Source: Lolium rigidum (lineage: Eukaryota > Streptophyta > Magnoliopsida > Poales > Poaceae). Taken from it: 64,000 nucleotides of DNA. The stretch is from the NCBI RefSeq assembly GCF_022539505.1, contig NC_061514.1, positions 214,555,141-214,619,140 on the forward strand. The letters are read 5' to 3'. The first letter of the stretch is position 1, and every line of letters begins with the position of its first letter. A program made the translations under genes and the position numbers. Below are positions 11,710-24,600 of the stretch, in pieces. The notes beneath the pieces were generated by a model that made no database searches, was not told the origin of the DNA, and saw nothing but the letters and a program-made list of their open reading frames with translations.

Positions 11710-14700
11710 ATAGTCTTCTTATGTCATATATTAAGCATTCCAGTTGATAAACAAGGTCTAGACATATTCAAACCAGAAAAATCATGTATCTACCCCCTAA
11801 CCCTAAACTCTATCTTATGAAGACAAGCATGAAGAGAAATGGTATTGGGTTTCAAACATGGAAATTTCAAAATACTCCCACGAGCTTCATTATGGAGTGA
11901 CGAAGAAGGATCGATACATGCTTACTTTTTCATATTCATGTTTTTAACTTGTTTCAATCTTGGTGAAACCTAGGATTTAACCAAAATTGAAATGGGCATA
12001 AAAATTCAAAAACGAATAAAAAATAAAAAGCCAAAGCCCTAGTCTTCTTATGTCACAGAGTAAGCATTCAAGTTGATAAACAAGATCTAGACATATTCAA
12101 ACAAGAAAAATCACGTATCTACCCCTAACCCTAAACTCTGTCATATGAAGTCAAGCATGAAGAGAAGTGGTTTTTGGTTTCAAACATAGAAATTTTAAAA
12201 ACCTAGCTACTATACCAAGAGCTTCATTTTGAAGTGACTAAGAAGGATAAGGGCTTACTTTTTCATATTCATGTTTTAAACTTGTTTAACTCTTGGTCAA
12301 ACCTAGGATTTGACCAAGATTCAAATGGGCATAAAAATAATAAAAATCATAGCACATAGTCTTCGATCTTATGTCCTATAGTAAGCATTCAAGTTGATAA
12401 ACAAGATCTAGACATATTCGAACCAGAAAAATCATGTATCTACCCCTAATTAACACTAAACTCTATCTTATGAAGTCAAGCATGCATGTAGAGAAGTGGT
12501 TTTTGGTTTCAAACATAGAAGTTTTAAAAACCTCACAAGAGCTTCATTTTGGAGTGACTAAGAAGGATACATGCTTACTTTTTCATATTCATGTTCTAAA
12601 CTTGTTCAACACTTGGTCAAATTATACTAGGATTTGACCAAAATTCAAATGGGCATAAAAATTCAAAAAAATGAAAAAAATGAAAAACCAAAGCACATAG
12701 TCTTCGTATGTTATATAGTAAGCATTCATGTTGATAATAAACGTACAAAGGTCGATCTAGACATTTTCAAACCAGAAAAATCATGTATCTACCACCTAAC
12801 CCTAAACTATGTCTCATGAAGTCAAGCATGAAGAGAAGTGGTATTGGGTTTCAAACATTGAAATTTCAAAATACTCCCACGAGCTTCATTTTGGAGTGAT
12901 TAAGAAGGATCGATACATGCTTACTTTTCATATTCATGTTTTGAACTTGTTTCAATCTTGGTCAAACCAAGGATTTGACCAAAATTCAAATGGTCATAAA
13001 AATTCAAAAAATCAATAAAATGAAAAACCAAAGCACATAGTCTTCTTATGTCATACAGTAAGCATTCAAGTTGATAAACAAGATCTACACATATTTGAAC
13101 CAGAAAAATCATGTATCTACCCTCTAACCCTAAACTTTGTCTTACGAAGTCAAGCATGAAGAGAAGTTGTTTTTGGTTTCAAACATAGAAATTTTAAAAA
13201 CCTCCCAAGTGCTTCATTTTGGAGTGACTAAGAAGGATACATGCTTACTTTTTCATATTCATGTTTTAAACTTGTTTACCTCTTGGTCAAACCTAGGATT
13301 TGACCAAGATTCAAATGGGCCTAAAAATACAAAAAAAATCAAAACGAAACGAAAGAACATAATCTTGTCATACAGTAAGCATTCAAGTTGACAAACAAGA
13401 TCTAGACATATTCAAACTAGAAAAATCATGTATCTACCCCCTAACCATAAACTCTATCTTCTGAAGTCAAGCATGAAGAGAAGTGGTATTGGATTTCAAA
13501 CATGCAAATTTCAAAATACTCCCTCGAGCTTCATTTTGGAGTGACTAAGAAGGATCGATACATGCTTACTTTTTCATATTCATGTTTTTAACTTGTTTCA
13601 ATCTTGGTCAAACCTAGGATTTCACCAAAATTCAAATAGGCAGAAAAATTCAAAAAAAATTGAAAAACCAAAGCACATAGTCTTCTTATGTCATATAGTA
13701 AGAACATTCAAGTCGATAAACAAGGTCTAGACATATGCAAACCAGAAAAATCATGTATCTACCTCTAACCCTAAACTCTATTTTATGAAGTCAAGCATGA
13801 AGAGAAGTGGTATTGGGTTTCAAACATGGAAATTTCAAAATACTCCCACGAGCTTCATTTTGGAGTGACTAAGAAGGATCGACACACGCTTACTTTTTCA
13901 AATTCATGTTTTTAACTTGTTTCAATCTTGGTGAAACCAAGGATTTGACCAAAATTCAAACGGTCATAAAAATTCAAAAAATCAAAAAAATGAAAAACCA
14001 AGGCACATAGTCTTCTTATGTCATACAATAAGCATTCAAGTTGATAAACAAGATCTAGACATATTTGAACCAGGAAAATCATGTATCTAACTTTGTCTCA
14101 CGAAGTCAAGCATGAAGAGAAGTTGTTTTTGGTTTCAAACATAGAAATTTTAAAAACCTCCCAAGTGCTTCATTTTGGAGTGACTAAGAGGGATACATGC
14201 TTACTTTTTCATATTCATGTTTTAAACTTGTTTACCTCTTGGTCAAACCTAGGATTTGACCAAGATTCAAATGGGCATAAAAATACAAAAAAAATAAGAA
14301 AATGAAAAATAAAAGAACATAATCTTGTCATACAGTAAGCATTCAAGTTGATAAACAAGATCTAGACATATTCAAACCAGAAAAATCATGTATCTACCCC
14401 CTAACCATAAAATCTATCTTATGAAGTCAAGCATGAAGAGAAGTGGTATTGGATTTCAAACATGGAAATTTCAAAATACTCCCTCGAGCTTCATTTTAGA
14501 GTGACTAAGAAGGATCGATACATGCTTAATTTTTCATATTCATGTTTTCAACTTGTTTCAATCTTGGTCAAACATAGGATTTGACAAAAATTCAAATGGG
14601 CATAAAAATTCAAAAAAAAAAAAAAATGAAAAACCAAAGCACATAGTCTTCTTATGTCATATAGTAAGAACATTCAAGTCGATAAACAAGGTCTAGACAT

Positions 14701-16449
14701 ATTCAAACCAGAAAAATCATGTATCTACCCCTAACCCTAAACTCTATCTTTTGAAGTCAAGCATGAAGAGAAGTGGTATTGAGTTTCAAACATGGAAATT
14801 TCAAAATACTCCCAGGAGCTTCATTTTGGAGTGACAAATTAAGAAGGATCGATACATGCTTACTTTTCCATATTCATGTTTTTAACTTGTTTCAATCTTG
14901 GTCAAACCAAGGATTTGACCAAAATTAAAATGGTCATAAAAATTCAAAAAATCAAAAAAATGAAAAACCAAAGCACATAGTCTTCTTATGTCATACAGTA
15001 AGCATTCAAGTTGATAAACAAGATCTAGACATATTTGAACCAGAAAAATCATGGATCTACCCCCTAACCCTAAACTTTCTCTTACGAAGTCAAGCATGAA
15101 GAGAAGTTGTTTTTGGTTTCAAACATAGAAATTTTAAAAACCTCCCAGGTGCTTCATTTTGGAGTGACTAAGAAGGATACATGCTTACTTTTTCATATCA
15201 TGTTTTAAACTTGTTTACCTATTGGTCAAACCTAGGATTTGACCAACATTCAAATGGGCAAAAAAATACAAAAAAAATCAAAACAAAACGAAAGAACATA
15301 ATCTTGTCATACAGTAAGCATTCGAGTTGATAAACAAGATCTAGACATATTCAAACCAAAAAAATCATGTATCTACCCCCTAACCATAAACTCTATCTTA
15401 TGAAGTCAAGCATGAAGAGAAGTGGTATTGGATTTCAAACATGGAAATTTCAAAATACTCCCTCGAGCTTCATTATGGAGTGACTAAGAAGGATCGATAC
15501 ATGCTTACTTTTTCATATTCATGTTTTTAACTTGTTTCAATCTTGGTCAAACCTAGGACTTGACCAAAATTAAAATGGGCATAAAAATTCAAAAAAAATC
15601 AAAAAATGAAAAACTAAAGCACATCGTCTTCTTATGTCATATAGTAAGAACATTCAACTCGATAAACAAGGTTTAGACATATTCAAACAAGACAAATCAT
15701 GTATCTGCCCCTAACCCTAAACTCTATCTTATGAAGTCAAGCATGAAGAGAAGTGGTATTGGGTTTCAAACATGGAAATTTTAAAATACTCCCACGAGCT
15801 TCATTTTGGAGTGACTAATTTAGATGGATCGATACATGCTTACTTTTTCATATTCATGTTTTTAACTTGTTTCAATCTTGGTCAAACCAAGGATTTGACT
15901 AAAATTCAAAAAGTCAAAAAATGAAAAACCAAAGCACATAGTCTTCTTATGTCATACAGTAAGCATTCAAGTTGATAAACAAGATCTAGACATATTTGAA
16001 CCAGAAAAATCACATATCTACCCCCTAACCCTAAACTTTGTCTTATGAAGTCAAGCATGAAGAGAAGTGGTTTTTGGTTTCAAACATAGAAATTTAAAAA
16101 ACCTCCCAAGTGCTTCATTTTGGAGTGACTTAGAAGGATACATGCTTACTTTTTCATATTCATATTTTAAACTTGTTTACCTCTTGGTCAAACCTAGGAT
16201 TTGACCAAGATTCAAATGGGCATAAAAATTCAAAGAAAATAAAAAACGAAAGCACATAGTCTTGTCATACATTAAGCATTCATGTTGATAAACAAGATTT
16301 AGACATATTCAAACCAGAAAAATCATGTATGTACCCTCTAACCCTAAACTTTGTCTTATGAATTCAAGCATGAAGAGAAGTGGGTTTTGGGTTTGAAACA
16401 TGGAAATTTCAAAAACCTCCCAAAAGCTTCATTTTGGAGTGACTAAGAA
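11710..16449. repeat. Satellite-like tandem array, block 2 (15 monomers)
   Basis: Monomers start near 11814, 12144, 12467, 12806, 13139, 13458, 13790, 14098, 14418, 14750, 15083, 15399, 15731, 16044 and 16359. The order is A'-B'-B''-A'-B, then three A-A'-B triplets, then terminal C. B' is marked by an extra CTAGCTACTATACC, and B'' by AAGCATGCATG. Block 3 begins with the same A'-B'-B''-A' order after its spacer, which shows duplication of a segment of about 5.4 kb containing both spacer and monomers. Confidence 0.9.
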
Positions 16450-18660
16450 GGATCCATAAGAAACTTTGTAATAATACAGTATAATAATCACCCCAGTTAT
16501 TAGAGCAACATGTCTGTCACTTACGTGTGGTTCCCATGCGTGAGGTCCCACACTTTAGTGAGCACAAGCCACGTGCGGTAGGTACGCAAACTCCCAGCCA
16601 ATGACTTTGTCAAGAGAAGATGCATCAGGATGCATATCGGAAGTCTTTGGGTCCTTCAGGATCCTTCGGTTGTCCCTCTCACCAAAAAAAACATCTCTCT
16701 CATTCTTGGCCTCGCTCGCTCGCACCTCGTGCGCATTGAGAAACCATGCACAATGATAACCCACAAGTATAGGGGATCGCAACAGTCTTCGAGGGAAGTA
16801 AAACCCAAATTTATTGATTCGACACAAGGGGAGGTAAAGAATACTTATAAGCCTTAACAACTGAGTTGTCAATTTAGCTGCACCTGGAAAAGCACTAGTA
16901 ACAGGGGTGATGTGAAAGCAGCAAGTAATATGAGAGCGAGTAGTAACAATAACACAACAGCAGAATAACGATAACGAGAGGCAATGGCACCGGAAAATAG
17001 TTGATACTACTTCCAATGACATGTAGAACGAGTATATGATGATGAAAGATGGACCGGGGTTCCCAGCTATCTACACTAGTGGTAACTCTCCAATAACAAG
17101 TGTTGGGTGAACAAATTACAGTTGGGCAATTGATAGGATTGAAATAGCATTAAGACAGAACATCAAGATTATTAATCATGTAGGCATGTTTTCCATATAT
17201 AGTCATACGTACTCGCAATGAGAAACTTGTACAACATCTTTTGTCCTACCAGCTGGTGGCAGCCGTGCCTCTAGGGAATCTATTGGAAATTAAGGTACTC
17301 CTTTTAATAGAGCACCGGAGCAAAGCATTAACACTCCGTGAAAACATGTGATCCTCATATCTAAGCCTTCCCCTCCAGTTGTCCCAATTTCTGTCACTTT
17401 GGGGCCTTTGGTTCCGGACATAGACATGTGCAAACAACTTGTAGATACAATCTAAGCAATAAGTATAGAGCTTAAATCTAAGATCATGCCACTCGGGCCC
17501 TAGTGACAAGCATTAAACGCAACAAGATTGCAGCACCAATAACTTCACAACTTTATACATAGACTAATCATAATGTAACAATCCATCGGATCCCAACAAA
17601 CACAACACCGATTACATCAGATGAATCTCAATCATGTAAGGAAGCTCATGAGATCATTGTATTGAAGTACATGGGGGAGAGAATACCAACTAGCTACAAC
17701 TAGAACCCGTAGTCCATGGGGGAACTACTCACGGAGCATGATGGAGGCGATGGCGTTGATGGAGATGGCTTCCGGGGGCACTTCCCCGTCCCGGCAGGGT
17801 GCCGGAACAGAGACTTCTGTCCCCCGAAACGGAGTTTCGCGATGGTGGCGGCGCCCCTGGAGTCTTTCTGGAGTTTCGTCAATCCGTCTCGATGTTTTAG
17901 GTCAGGACGGCTTAAATAGGCGAAGAGGCGGCGCAAAAGGGTTTCTGGGGGCCCACACAGTAGGGGGGCGTGCCCCACCCCTTGGCCGCGCCGCCCTGGC
18001 GTGTGGGGCCCCCCTGGCTCGCCTCCGACTCTCCTTCGGTGTTCTGGGGTCTTCCGGGAAAAATAAGATGTATGGCGTTGATTTCGTCGAATTCCGAGAA
18101 TATTGCCCGAACAGTCTTTCTGGAACCAAAAAGAACAGAAAACAGCAACTGGCCCATCGGCATCTCGTTAATAGGTTAGTTCCGGAAAATGCATAAAAAC
18201 ATCATAAAGTGCGAGCAAAACATGTAAGTATTGTCATAAAACAAGCATGGAACATCAGAAATTATAGGTACGTTGGAGACGTATCACACAACAGTCAACA
18301 TCATCACCGGAAAAAGGGGAGACACCATAAATAAGACGGGCCCCGTGACTGCTCTCCCTTCGTCTCCTCCCGTGCGATCTCTCTTCCTCCGAGTTTCACT
18401 GGACGGGCAAACACATGTGCTGCCTAGTAATAATAATAAAAACGTAAAAAAATGGACCTACGAATCTATGATTAAATAAATTAAACTAGGGTTTTGCCTA
18501 GTACTACGGATCAATATCAAAAAATCCAACTACGGGGTTCGATTTTGGCCTACTAATATAAAATTAAATAATCTGAACTAGTATTCCTCTAAAAAAATCA
18601 TTTTGGTATTCATTGTTTTGTACTTTTCATAGCTAGAGTGCTTACTCCATCCGTTAGCAA
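16450..18660 (+). repeat. Promoter-like spacer 2 inside the array, split by a solo LTR
   Basis: Parts 16450-16753 and 18287-18660 together match spacer 1 (11033-11709) almost base for base. The match includes the G-box (16570), the CTCGCTCGC tract and the CATAAATAAG TATA-like element (near 18326). The solo LTR separates the G-box region from the TATA-like region. Confidence 0.85.
16754..18286 (-). mobile_element. Solo LTR of a Gypsy-type element (1533 bp)
   Basis: The LTR starts TGATAACCCACAAG and ends GAGACGTATCA on the plus strand. It is flanked by the perfect 5-bp duplication CACAA (16749-16753 and 18287-18291). The empty site survives in spacer 1 as CTGCACAACAGTC, which fixes both ends exactly. 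There is no internal domain, so two LTRs have recombined. The outer end resembles the Sabrina-like LTR end (TGATACGTC on the minus strand, then a similar CATGCT..TTTTATGA stretch), suggesting a related family on the minus strand. GC-rich open frames at 17700-18200 lie wholly inside the LTR and are not genes. Confidence 0.92.
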
Positions 18661-20200
18661 ATAGTCTTCTTATGTCATATATTAAGCATTCCACTTGATA
18701 AACAAGGTCTAGACATATTCAAACCAGAAAAATCATGTATCTACCCGCTAACCCTAAACTCTATCTTATGAAGTCAAGCATGAAGAGAAATGGTATTGGG
18801 TTTCAAACATGGAAATTTCAAAATATTCCCACGATCTTCATTCAGGAGTGACTAAGAAGGATTGATACATGCTTACTTTTTCATATTCATGTTTTTAACT
18901 TGTTTCAATCTTGGTCAAACCTAGGATTTGACCAAAATTGAAATGGGCATAAAAATTCAAAAACGAATAAAAAAATAAAAACCCAAAGCACATAGTCTTC
19001 TTATGTCGCAGAGTAAGCATTCAAGTTGATAAACAAGATCTAGACATATTCAAACAAGAAAAATAATGTATCTACCCCTAACCCTAAACTCTGTCTTATG
19101 AAGTCAAGCATGAAGAGATGTGGTTTTTGGTTCAAACATAGAAATTTTAAAAACCTAGCTACTATACCAAGAGCTTCATTTTGAAGTGACTAAGAAGGAT
19201 ACGGGCTTACTTTTTCATATTCATGTTTTAAACTTGTTGAACTCTTGGTCAAACCTAGGATTTGACCAAGATTCAAATGGGCATAAAAATAAAAAAATCA
19301 AAGCACATAGTCTTCGATCTTATGTCCTATAGTAATCATTCAAGTTGATAAACAAGATCTAGACATATTCTAACCAGAAAAATCATGTATCTACCCCTAA
19401 TTAACTCTAAACTCTATCTTATGAAGTCAAACATGCATGAAGAGAAGTGGTTTTTGGTTTCAAAGATAGAGGTTTTAAAAACCTCACAAGAACTTCATTT
19501 TGGAGTGACTAAGAATGATACAAGCTTTCTTTTTCATATTCATGTTTTAAACTTGTTCAACTCTTGGTCAAATTAACCTAGGGTTTGACCAAAATTCAAA
19601 TGGGCATAGAAATTCAAAAAAATGAAAAAAAATGAAAAACCAAAGCACATAGTTTCTTATGTTATATAGTAAGCATTCAAGTTGATAATAAACGTACAAA
19701 GGTCGATCTAGACATATTCAAACTAGAAAAATCATGTATCTACCACCTAACCCTAAACTCTGTCTTATGAAGTCAAGCATGAAGAGAAGTGGTATTGGGT
19801 TTCAAACATGGAAATTCAAAAACCTCCCACGAGCTTCATTTTGGAGTGACTAAGAAGGATACGGGCTTACTTTTTCATATTCATATTTTAAACATGTTTA
19901 ACTCTTGATCAAATTAATATAGGATTTGACCAAAATTCAAATGGGCATAAAAATTGAAAAAATGAAAAACCAAAGCACATAGTCTTCTTATGTTATACAG
20001 TAAGCATTCAAGTTGATAAACGTACAAAGGTCGATGTAGACTTATTCAAACCAGAAAAATCATGTATCTACCCCCTAACCCTAAACTCTGTCTTAATTAT
20101 GAAGTCAAGCATGAAGAGAAGTGGTATTGGGTTTCAAACACATGGAAATTCCAAAAACCTCCCACGAGCTTAATTTTGGAGTGACTAAGAAGGATCGATT
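18661..20200. repeat. Satellite-like tandem array, block 3 (5 monomers)
   Basis: Monomers start near 18771, 19096, 19421, 19767 and 20097, in the order A'-B'-B''-A'-A'. The first four match the start of block 2. The array stops at GGATCGATTTTACT near 20200, where low-copy sequence begins. Confidence 0.88.
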
Positions 20201-21554
20201 TTACTTAGGTATGTAGTATTGTATATCACAAAAATTTGAAATGAAACAGATGATGTGAATCTCTATAAACCCTAAACCCTAATTATATTAAACCCCTAGA
20301 CCCTAACACTAAACCTTGTATATAAACCGTAAACCTATATATCACTACCAAAAAATGAGTCATGCGATTCAAATGTTTGGCATGGTTTTCTCGTAGCATG
20401 CAATGCTCCCACACACACTTCTGGGGAAGCGAGGCCTCAAACATATGGTGCAAAAAAATATGCAGGGTTCTTGTCTAAAAAAATAGAAGTGTATATATGC
20501 CATGTTTATTTGGTTTTTGTTCATAGAGGTATTATGTAAACCACAAATGATATGACTATGCATGCTTTGTTTCGATCTTTTATATCAAGCCCCACAATAA
20601 CTTAATTCGGCTTGTTTTGAAATTTAGCTAGGTCGAGCAATCTCACGATGCTCTTGCCCTGCTTGTTTTAATTTGTTCTAGTAGGAGGTTGTGGTGCATG
20701 TGTTTAGCCATTATTATATAAAATGTACTTGGCTCGATCCACACATTCAGGTCACACACCCATGTATTTTTTAAATTATTTGTTCGATCTGTACTTCATC
20801 TACACACTTTGTCAAATTTGCATTTTATCGGATTTAGCCCAAGAAATTGTATATATATGGATGCACATTGAGATAAATCATGAAACCTTGGAAATGGTCA
20901 TCCTGTCATGCATGTTTCCCCGCGAATGAAAACTTGATTGGTGGCAGACAAGCAAAAACACATTTATGGGCGACAACCCAAAATGTACATATTTTGCAAA
21001 GTATTCATGCGTGCATGATGAAAAGTTGCAAATATATACATAAAATTGGGCCATGATTCAGAAGTTTGGCATGGTTCTTGTGTAGTGGTACCAAGCTCAC
21101 ATGCATGTGAGAGGAAATTTAGCTGGACGAAGTCCAACAAGGTGCCAATATACTTGAGGGTTCTTCTCTAAAACACTGGTATGGCATGTTTGGTATTTTC
21201 CCTAGATATATGTACAAAATGATGAATAATCCATGTTTTTCGATTGACTTTTTTGAATCACGTGTGCCTTGATTTCAAATCTAGGTCAAATCACTGGGGG
21301 AGGGGACGAATGTGTTTCTTTTTGATGCATCGCTCGTATTTCCAAGTTTTTTCTGGGTCCCACAAATTCAGGGTAGCATCACCCCCCTCCCTTCCCGCAG
21401 TAAAAGTTTTAGGCGAGTAGTAGAATGGCATGACCAACTAGTTTCAATTAAAAGTTTGAATATAACCAAAATATACCAATTGATTGATGAGTTAACTTGG
21501 CTTCATGGAAAAAATAATGTCTTGTAAATGAGATAACTTGGCTTTCCTACCCTT
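20201..21554. other. AT-rich low-copy stretch between array and SINA-like gene promoter
   Basis: I see no convincing coding region, RNA gene or transposon end here. It contains two perfect telomere-type units, AAACCCTAAACCCTAA at 20267-20282, and degenerate ACCCTAA motifs to about 20335. The sequence is AT-rich, with codon-length open frames at chance level. Confidence 0.5.
20267..20282. promoter_or_regulatory. Telo-box-like interstitial telomere motif
   Basis: Two exact plant telomere-type repeats (CCCTAAA). In plants such telo-boxes often occur in promoters. Here the nearest gene start was about 1.6 kb downstream before the retrotransposon insertion, so a role is speculative. Confidence 0.4.
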
Positions 21555-21638
21555 GGATCCATAGGAAACTATGGAGTACTAATACATTATCATTATCACC
21601 CGAGTACACCAACTGCTCTGTCACTTACGTGTGGTTCC
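21555..21638 (+). promoter_or_regulatory. Distal promoter segment of the SINA-like gene, cut off by a retrotransposon
   Basis: It begins GGATCCATAGGAAACT and runs through CACTTACGTGTGGTTCC, matching the starts of array spacers at 11033 and 16450. Its continuation, CCATGCGTGAGGTCCCACACTT, is found at 32432 on the far side of the Tekay-like element. It contains ACGTG, an ABRE-type core. Confidence 0.75.
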
Positions 21639-24600
21639 TGTGAGAACCGGAACTTAACATTCCGACCCCCCTGTGTTACTCGTCAATCCCAAGATCAAGT
21701 TGACGACACAGCGAAATGAATATCATTGCAGAACGTGCAAAGAGTAATAATTATTACAAAGTTTGAGACACATAGTGAAATGTCTTGTGACATTTATTAC
21801 AACTAGAAAGCACAGCGGATAATAAAATGCGAAGTAACTCCATCTCAGCCACGGAGCGATCGATGTAGTCCACGAGGCCTCACTCCTCGAGGCGTCGTCG
21901 TAGTCGCCATAGTCTTCACCATCTTCATAGTACTGCGAATAACAACAATAGTTTTGCCATGAGTACATTTCGTACTCAACATGCCCCCTCGATGCAAGAC
22001 CTAATATATCTACATGAGGCTTCAAAGGAAGGTTGTAGGTTCTATTGCATAAAAAGTCAATTTTATTTGCAATACATTTGATAAAAAGCAGTTTTAGACG
22101 AAAACATGTTTTATAATGAGTGTAATATTTCTCATCAATGTGGTTGTCCTCGACAACTCACGTATCTCATAGGATTCAGATTCTAAGGGAAAGAGAAGGA
22201 AATGAGAGAGAGAGGCAAAGAGGGAAATAGCAAGACAGGTTCCTGTATGTCAAGAAAGATTCATGTGTCGTCCATGACCGTGGACACGGCTATTAGAATA
22301 GTTTTAACTCTGCAGAGGTTGTACACTTTGCCCACACGACACAACCCCGTCTTGTTGCCCACCAGTGGCCTCTGGTTTAGTACACACCATTTGGTGTACC
22401 GGGCGAGAGGGATTGTGACAAGGTCTTTTAGCTAGATCCCCCAAAGATGTGACATGCCCACCGGGTCACGGCGCACGATGCTGAGAGTATGTCCTCAAAC
22501 CGGTCCCCCCATCTGTGCCGAAGGTTCTCCGTAGGCAGCCACCTCATCTGCGGTACGGCGACATCAACACCTAAGGCTGACTAACTTACTTAACCAGGCC
22601 TGTGCCCATATAGCATGTGGTTGTACGGTTGTCACAATCTTCAAATCCAAGACTTATTAGGACCCTTAAGCGGCACGAACGACGGATTGCTCCCTCCAAC
22701 TTGTGAAGGGCAGCCAATCGCTCCTTCAACATTTGATTCAGATGTCGCCCGCGCCATGTTTAGATGGTAAGTTTCACCCAGAGTAGAAGAGAGAGTAGAG
22801 GAAGCAACGACGGCTAAGCAGCCTAGCTCAACGAGCTCAACAACTTTCAAAAGGGTATGTTTGACCCGAAGGTCGATCAATTCCTCCAAAGAGGCAATAG
22901 AAAGTATCCTAATGATTATTTAGCGTGCTAAGCATATCTACTCTATCGGGATTATTATATAACCTCTACTCGGGGTATCAAGTAAAAGGCGACAAGCAGA
23001 TCAAGGTTGGTGTGTCAATCGACACGCTAGCTACTGGAATAAAATAGCATATATATTTGTAAAACATAAAATAGCATGCAATTTGTAAAACTGGGATAAA
23101 TATGATGAGAGGGCATGCCTTCGTTGCAAACTCCTGCTCTCCACTTCCTTGGTCGTGATTGTACCACTCTCCGTTCCCTCCTAATCGTCGTATCGAAGCA
23201 ATAACAATACAAATGAATACAAGCACGAATAATATGCAAATGAAAAATGAATAAGATCCAAATAAAAAGTCCAAATAAAAGGTGTGTATCGGTCGTTCGG
23301 CATACATAGAGTACACGAAAAAGACCGGAATAGTTCGTACCGGACTTGGGTTATCTAAGGCATATGGCGTGAGGATCGCTCTAAATCGGGTAACAAAATA
23401 TTCTAGCAAACATATTGAGCGGAAGTCACACATGTATAGATGGCGTTGATGTAAAATGCGATGTGCAAACAACTACATGCTAATGCATAGGTAAAATATT
23501 CAGGATTGAATTACTAGCACATGTGATGGTGCAAATATCTAAAATCCATCGGCATATTAACTGAGTAAACTAGCATGGCACTAATTGCATTGATCAACAG
23601 AATAAGTGACATCAAGCTTAAATATCCACCTGATGCTCCATATGTAAGCAAATAAGTCTTATGATTACTCTAGTCTACTAGCATGATGAACAGACAATGC
23701 TACTACTGAATATAATCAAACTAATTGACGCGGAAGAATATATGCTGGTATGACATGGATTAAAAACCTATAGCTCTATATGCAAACAAATGCAATTGCT
23801 AAGATCAAATCGTCCTCTCCTGAGTAAAGAAGTAGTTAGCAGCAGTATGGTAGGCAATATGCAACTACAGACATATGCATGCTCATGCGCTTCAATTACA
23901 CGTACATGCATGTGCATATGCTTCCTGTATGTAACGACTTCAACATAATTTTTCAAAAACAGTTATGAACAACGAATATACACTCCACTAATCGCAGTAC
24001 TGGCTTCGTAGAGTCCATTGGTACATATCATGTGTTGGGATCAATATTAGAAAATGAGTGCAGGATAGGCTAACACGACCGATGTCGTTCCGTGGCATTC
24101 GATTCACCGGCGACTTGACAAACTGTAAAACTACGGCTGGAAACCATGTCTAGGAGGTAGGCTTAAGGATTTCTAACGTGTGTGTGCAAGGGTTTCTGCT
24201 AGTGCTCACCGAGCGCGACGCAGTTCGTGGTTGAAGTCGGCGGCCAGAGTTGAGGGCGTTGCTGTGGGCGTCCTCGGTGGTCAGCAGTCCGGCCTTCTGG
24301 TTCCGTGGATGAATTACCCTCTTCTCGGTGATCCTGCTGGCGCAGCTGCTCAACCTCTCATGGCTGGAGTCACCGGGAACGGGAACGGCGTCCGACGGCG
24401 TTCTTGCGAGTTTGCCTTGTTATGTGAAGGTCGATCTAGAGCTGCAGTGTTGGTGTGGGATGAAAAAGGAGAGCAGAGCATCGGTCTAAGGCTGGAACGG
24501 TGTGCTCTCTTTGATATTCTTAAGTGGAGATTGATGGCTGTGTAATTGCAGCAGTTTGTAGAGCTTAATGGTGTTTAAGGCTGGGCGTTTCTCATGCGTG

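Noticed and set aside
17700..18200. GC-rich open frames of up to 152 codons
   Set aside because: Wholly within the solo LTR bounded by CACAA duplications.
6770..20200. Regularly repeated units suggesting a CRISPR array or a tandem family of small 60-85-residue proteins
   Set aside because: Units are about 320 bp with no short-repeat/unique-spacer pattern, in a plant genome. The similar open frames come from the same monomer with no start context, and many copies carry indels.
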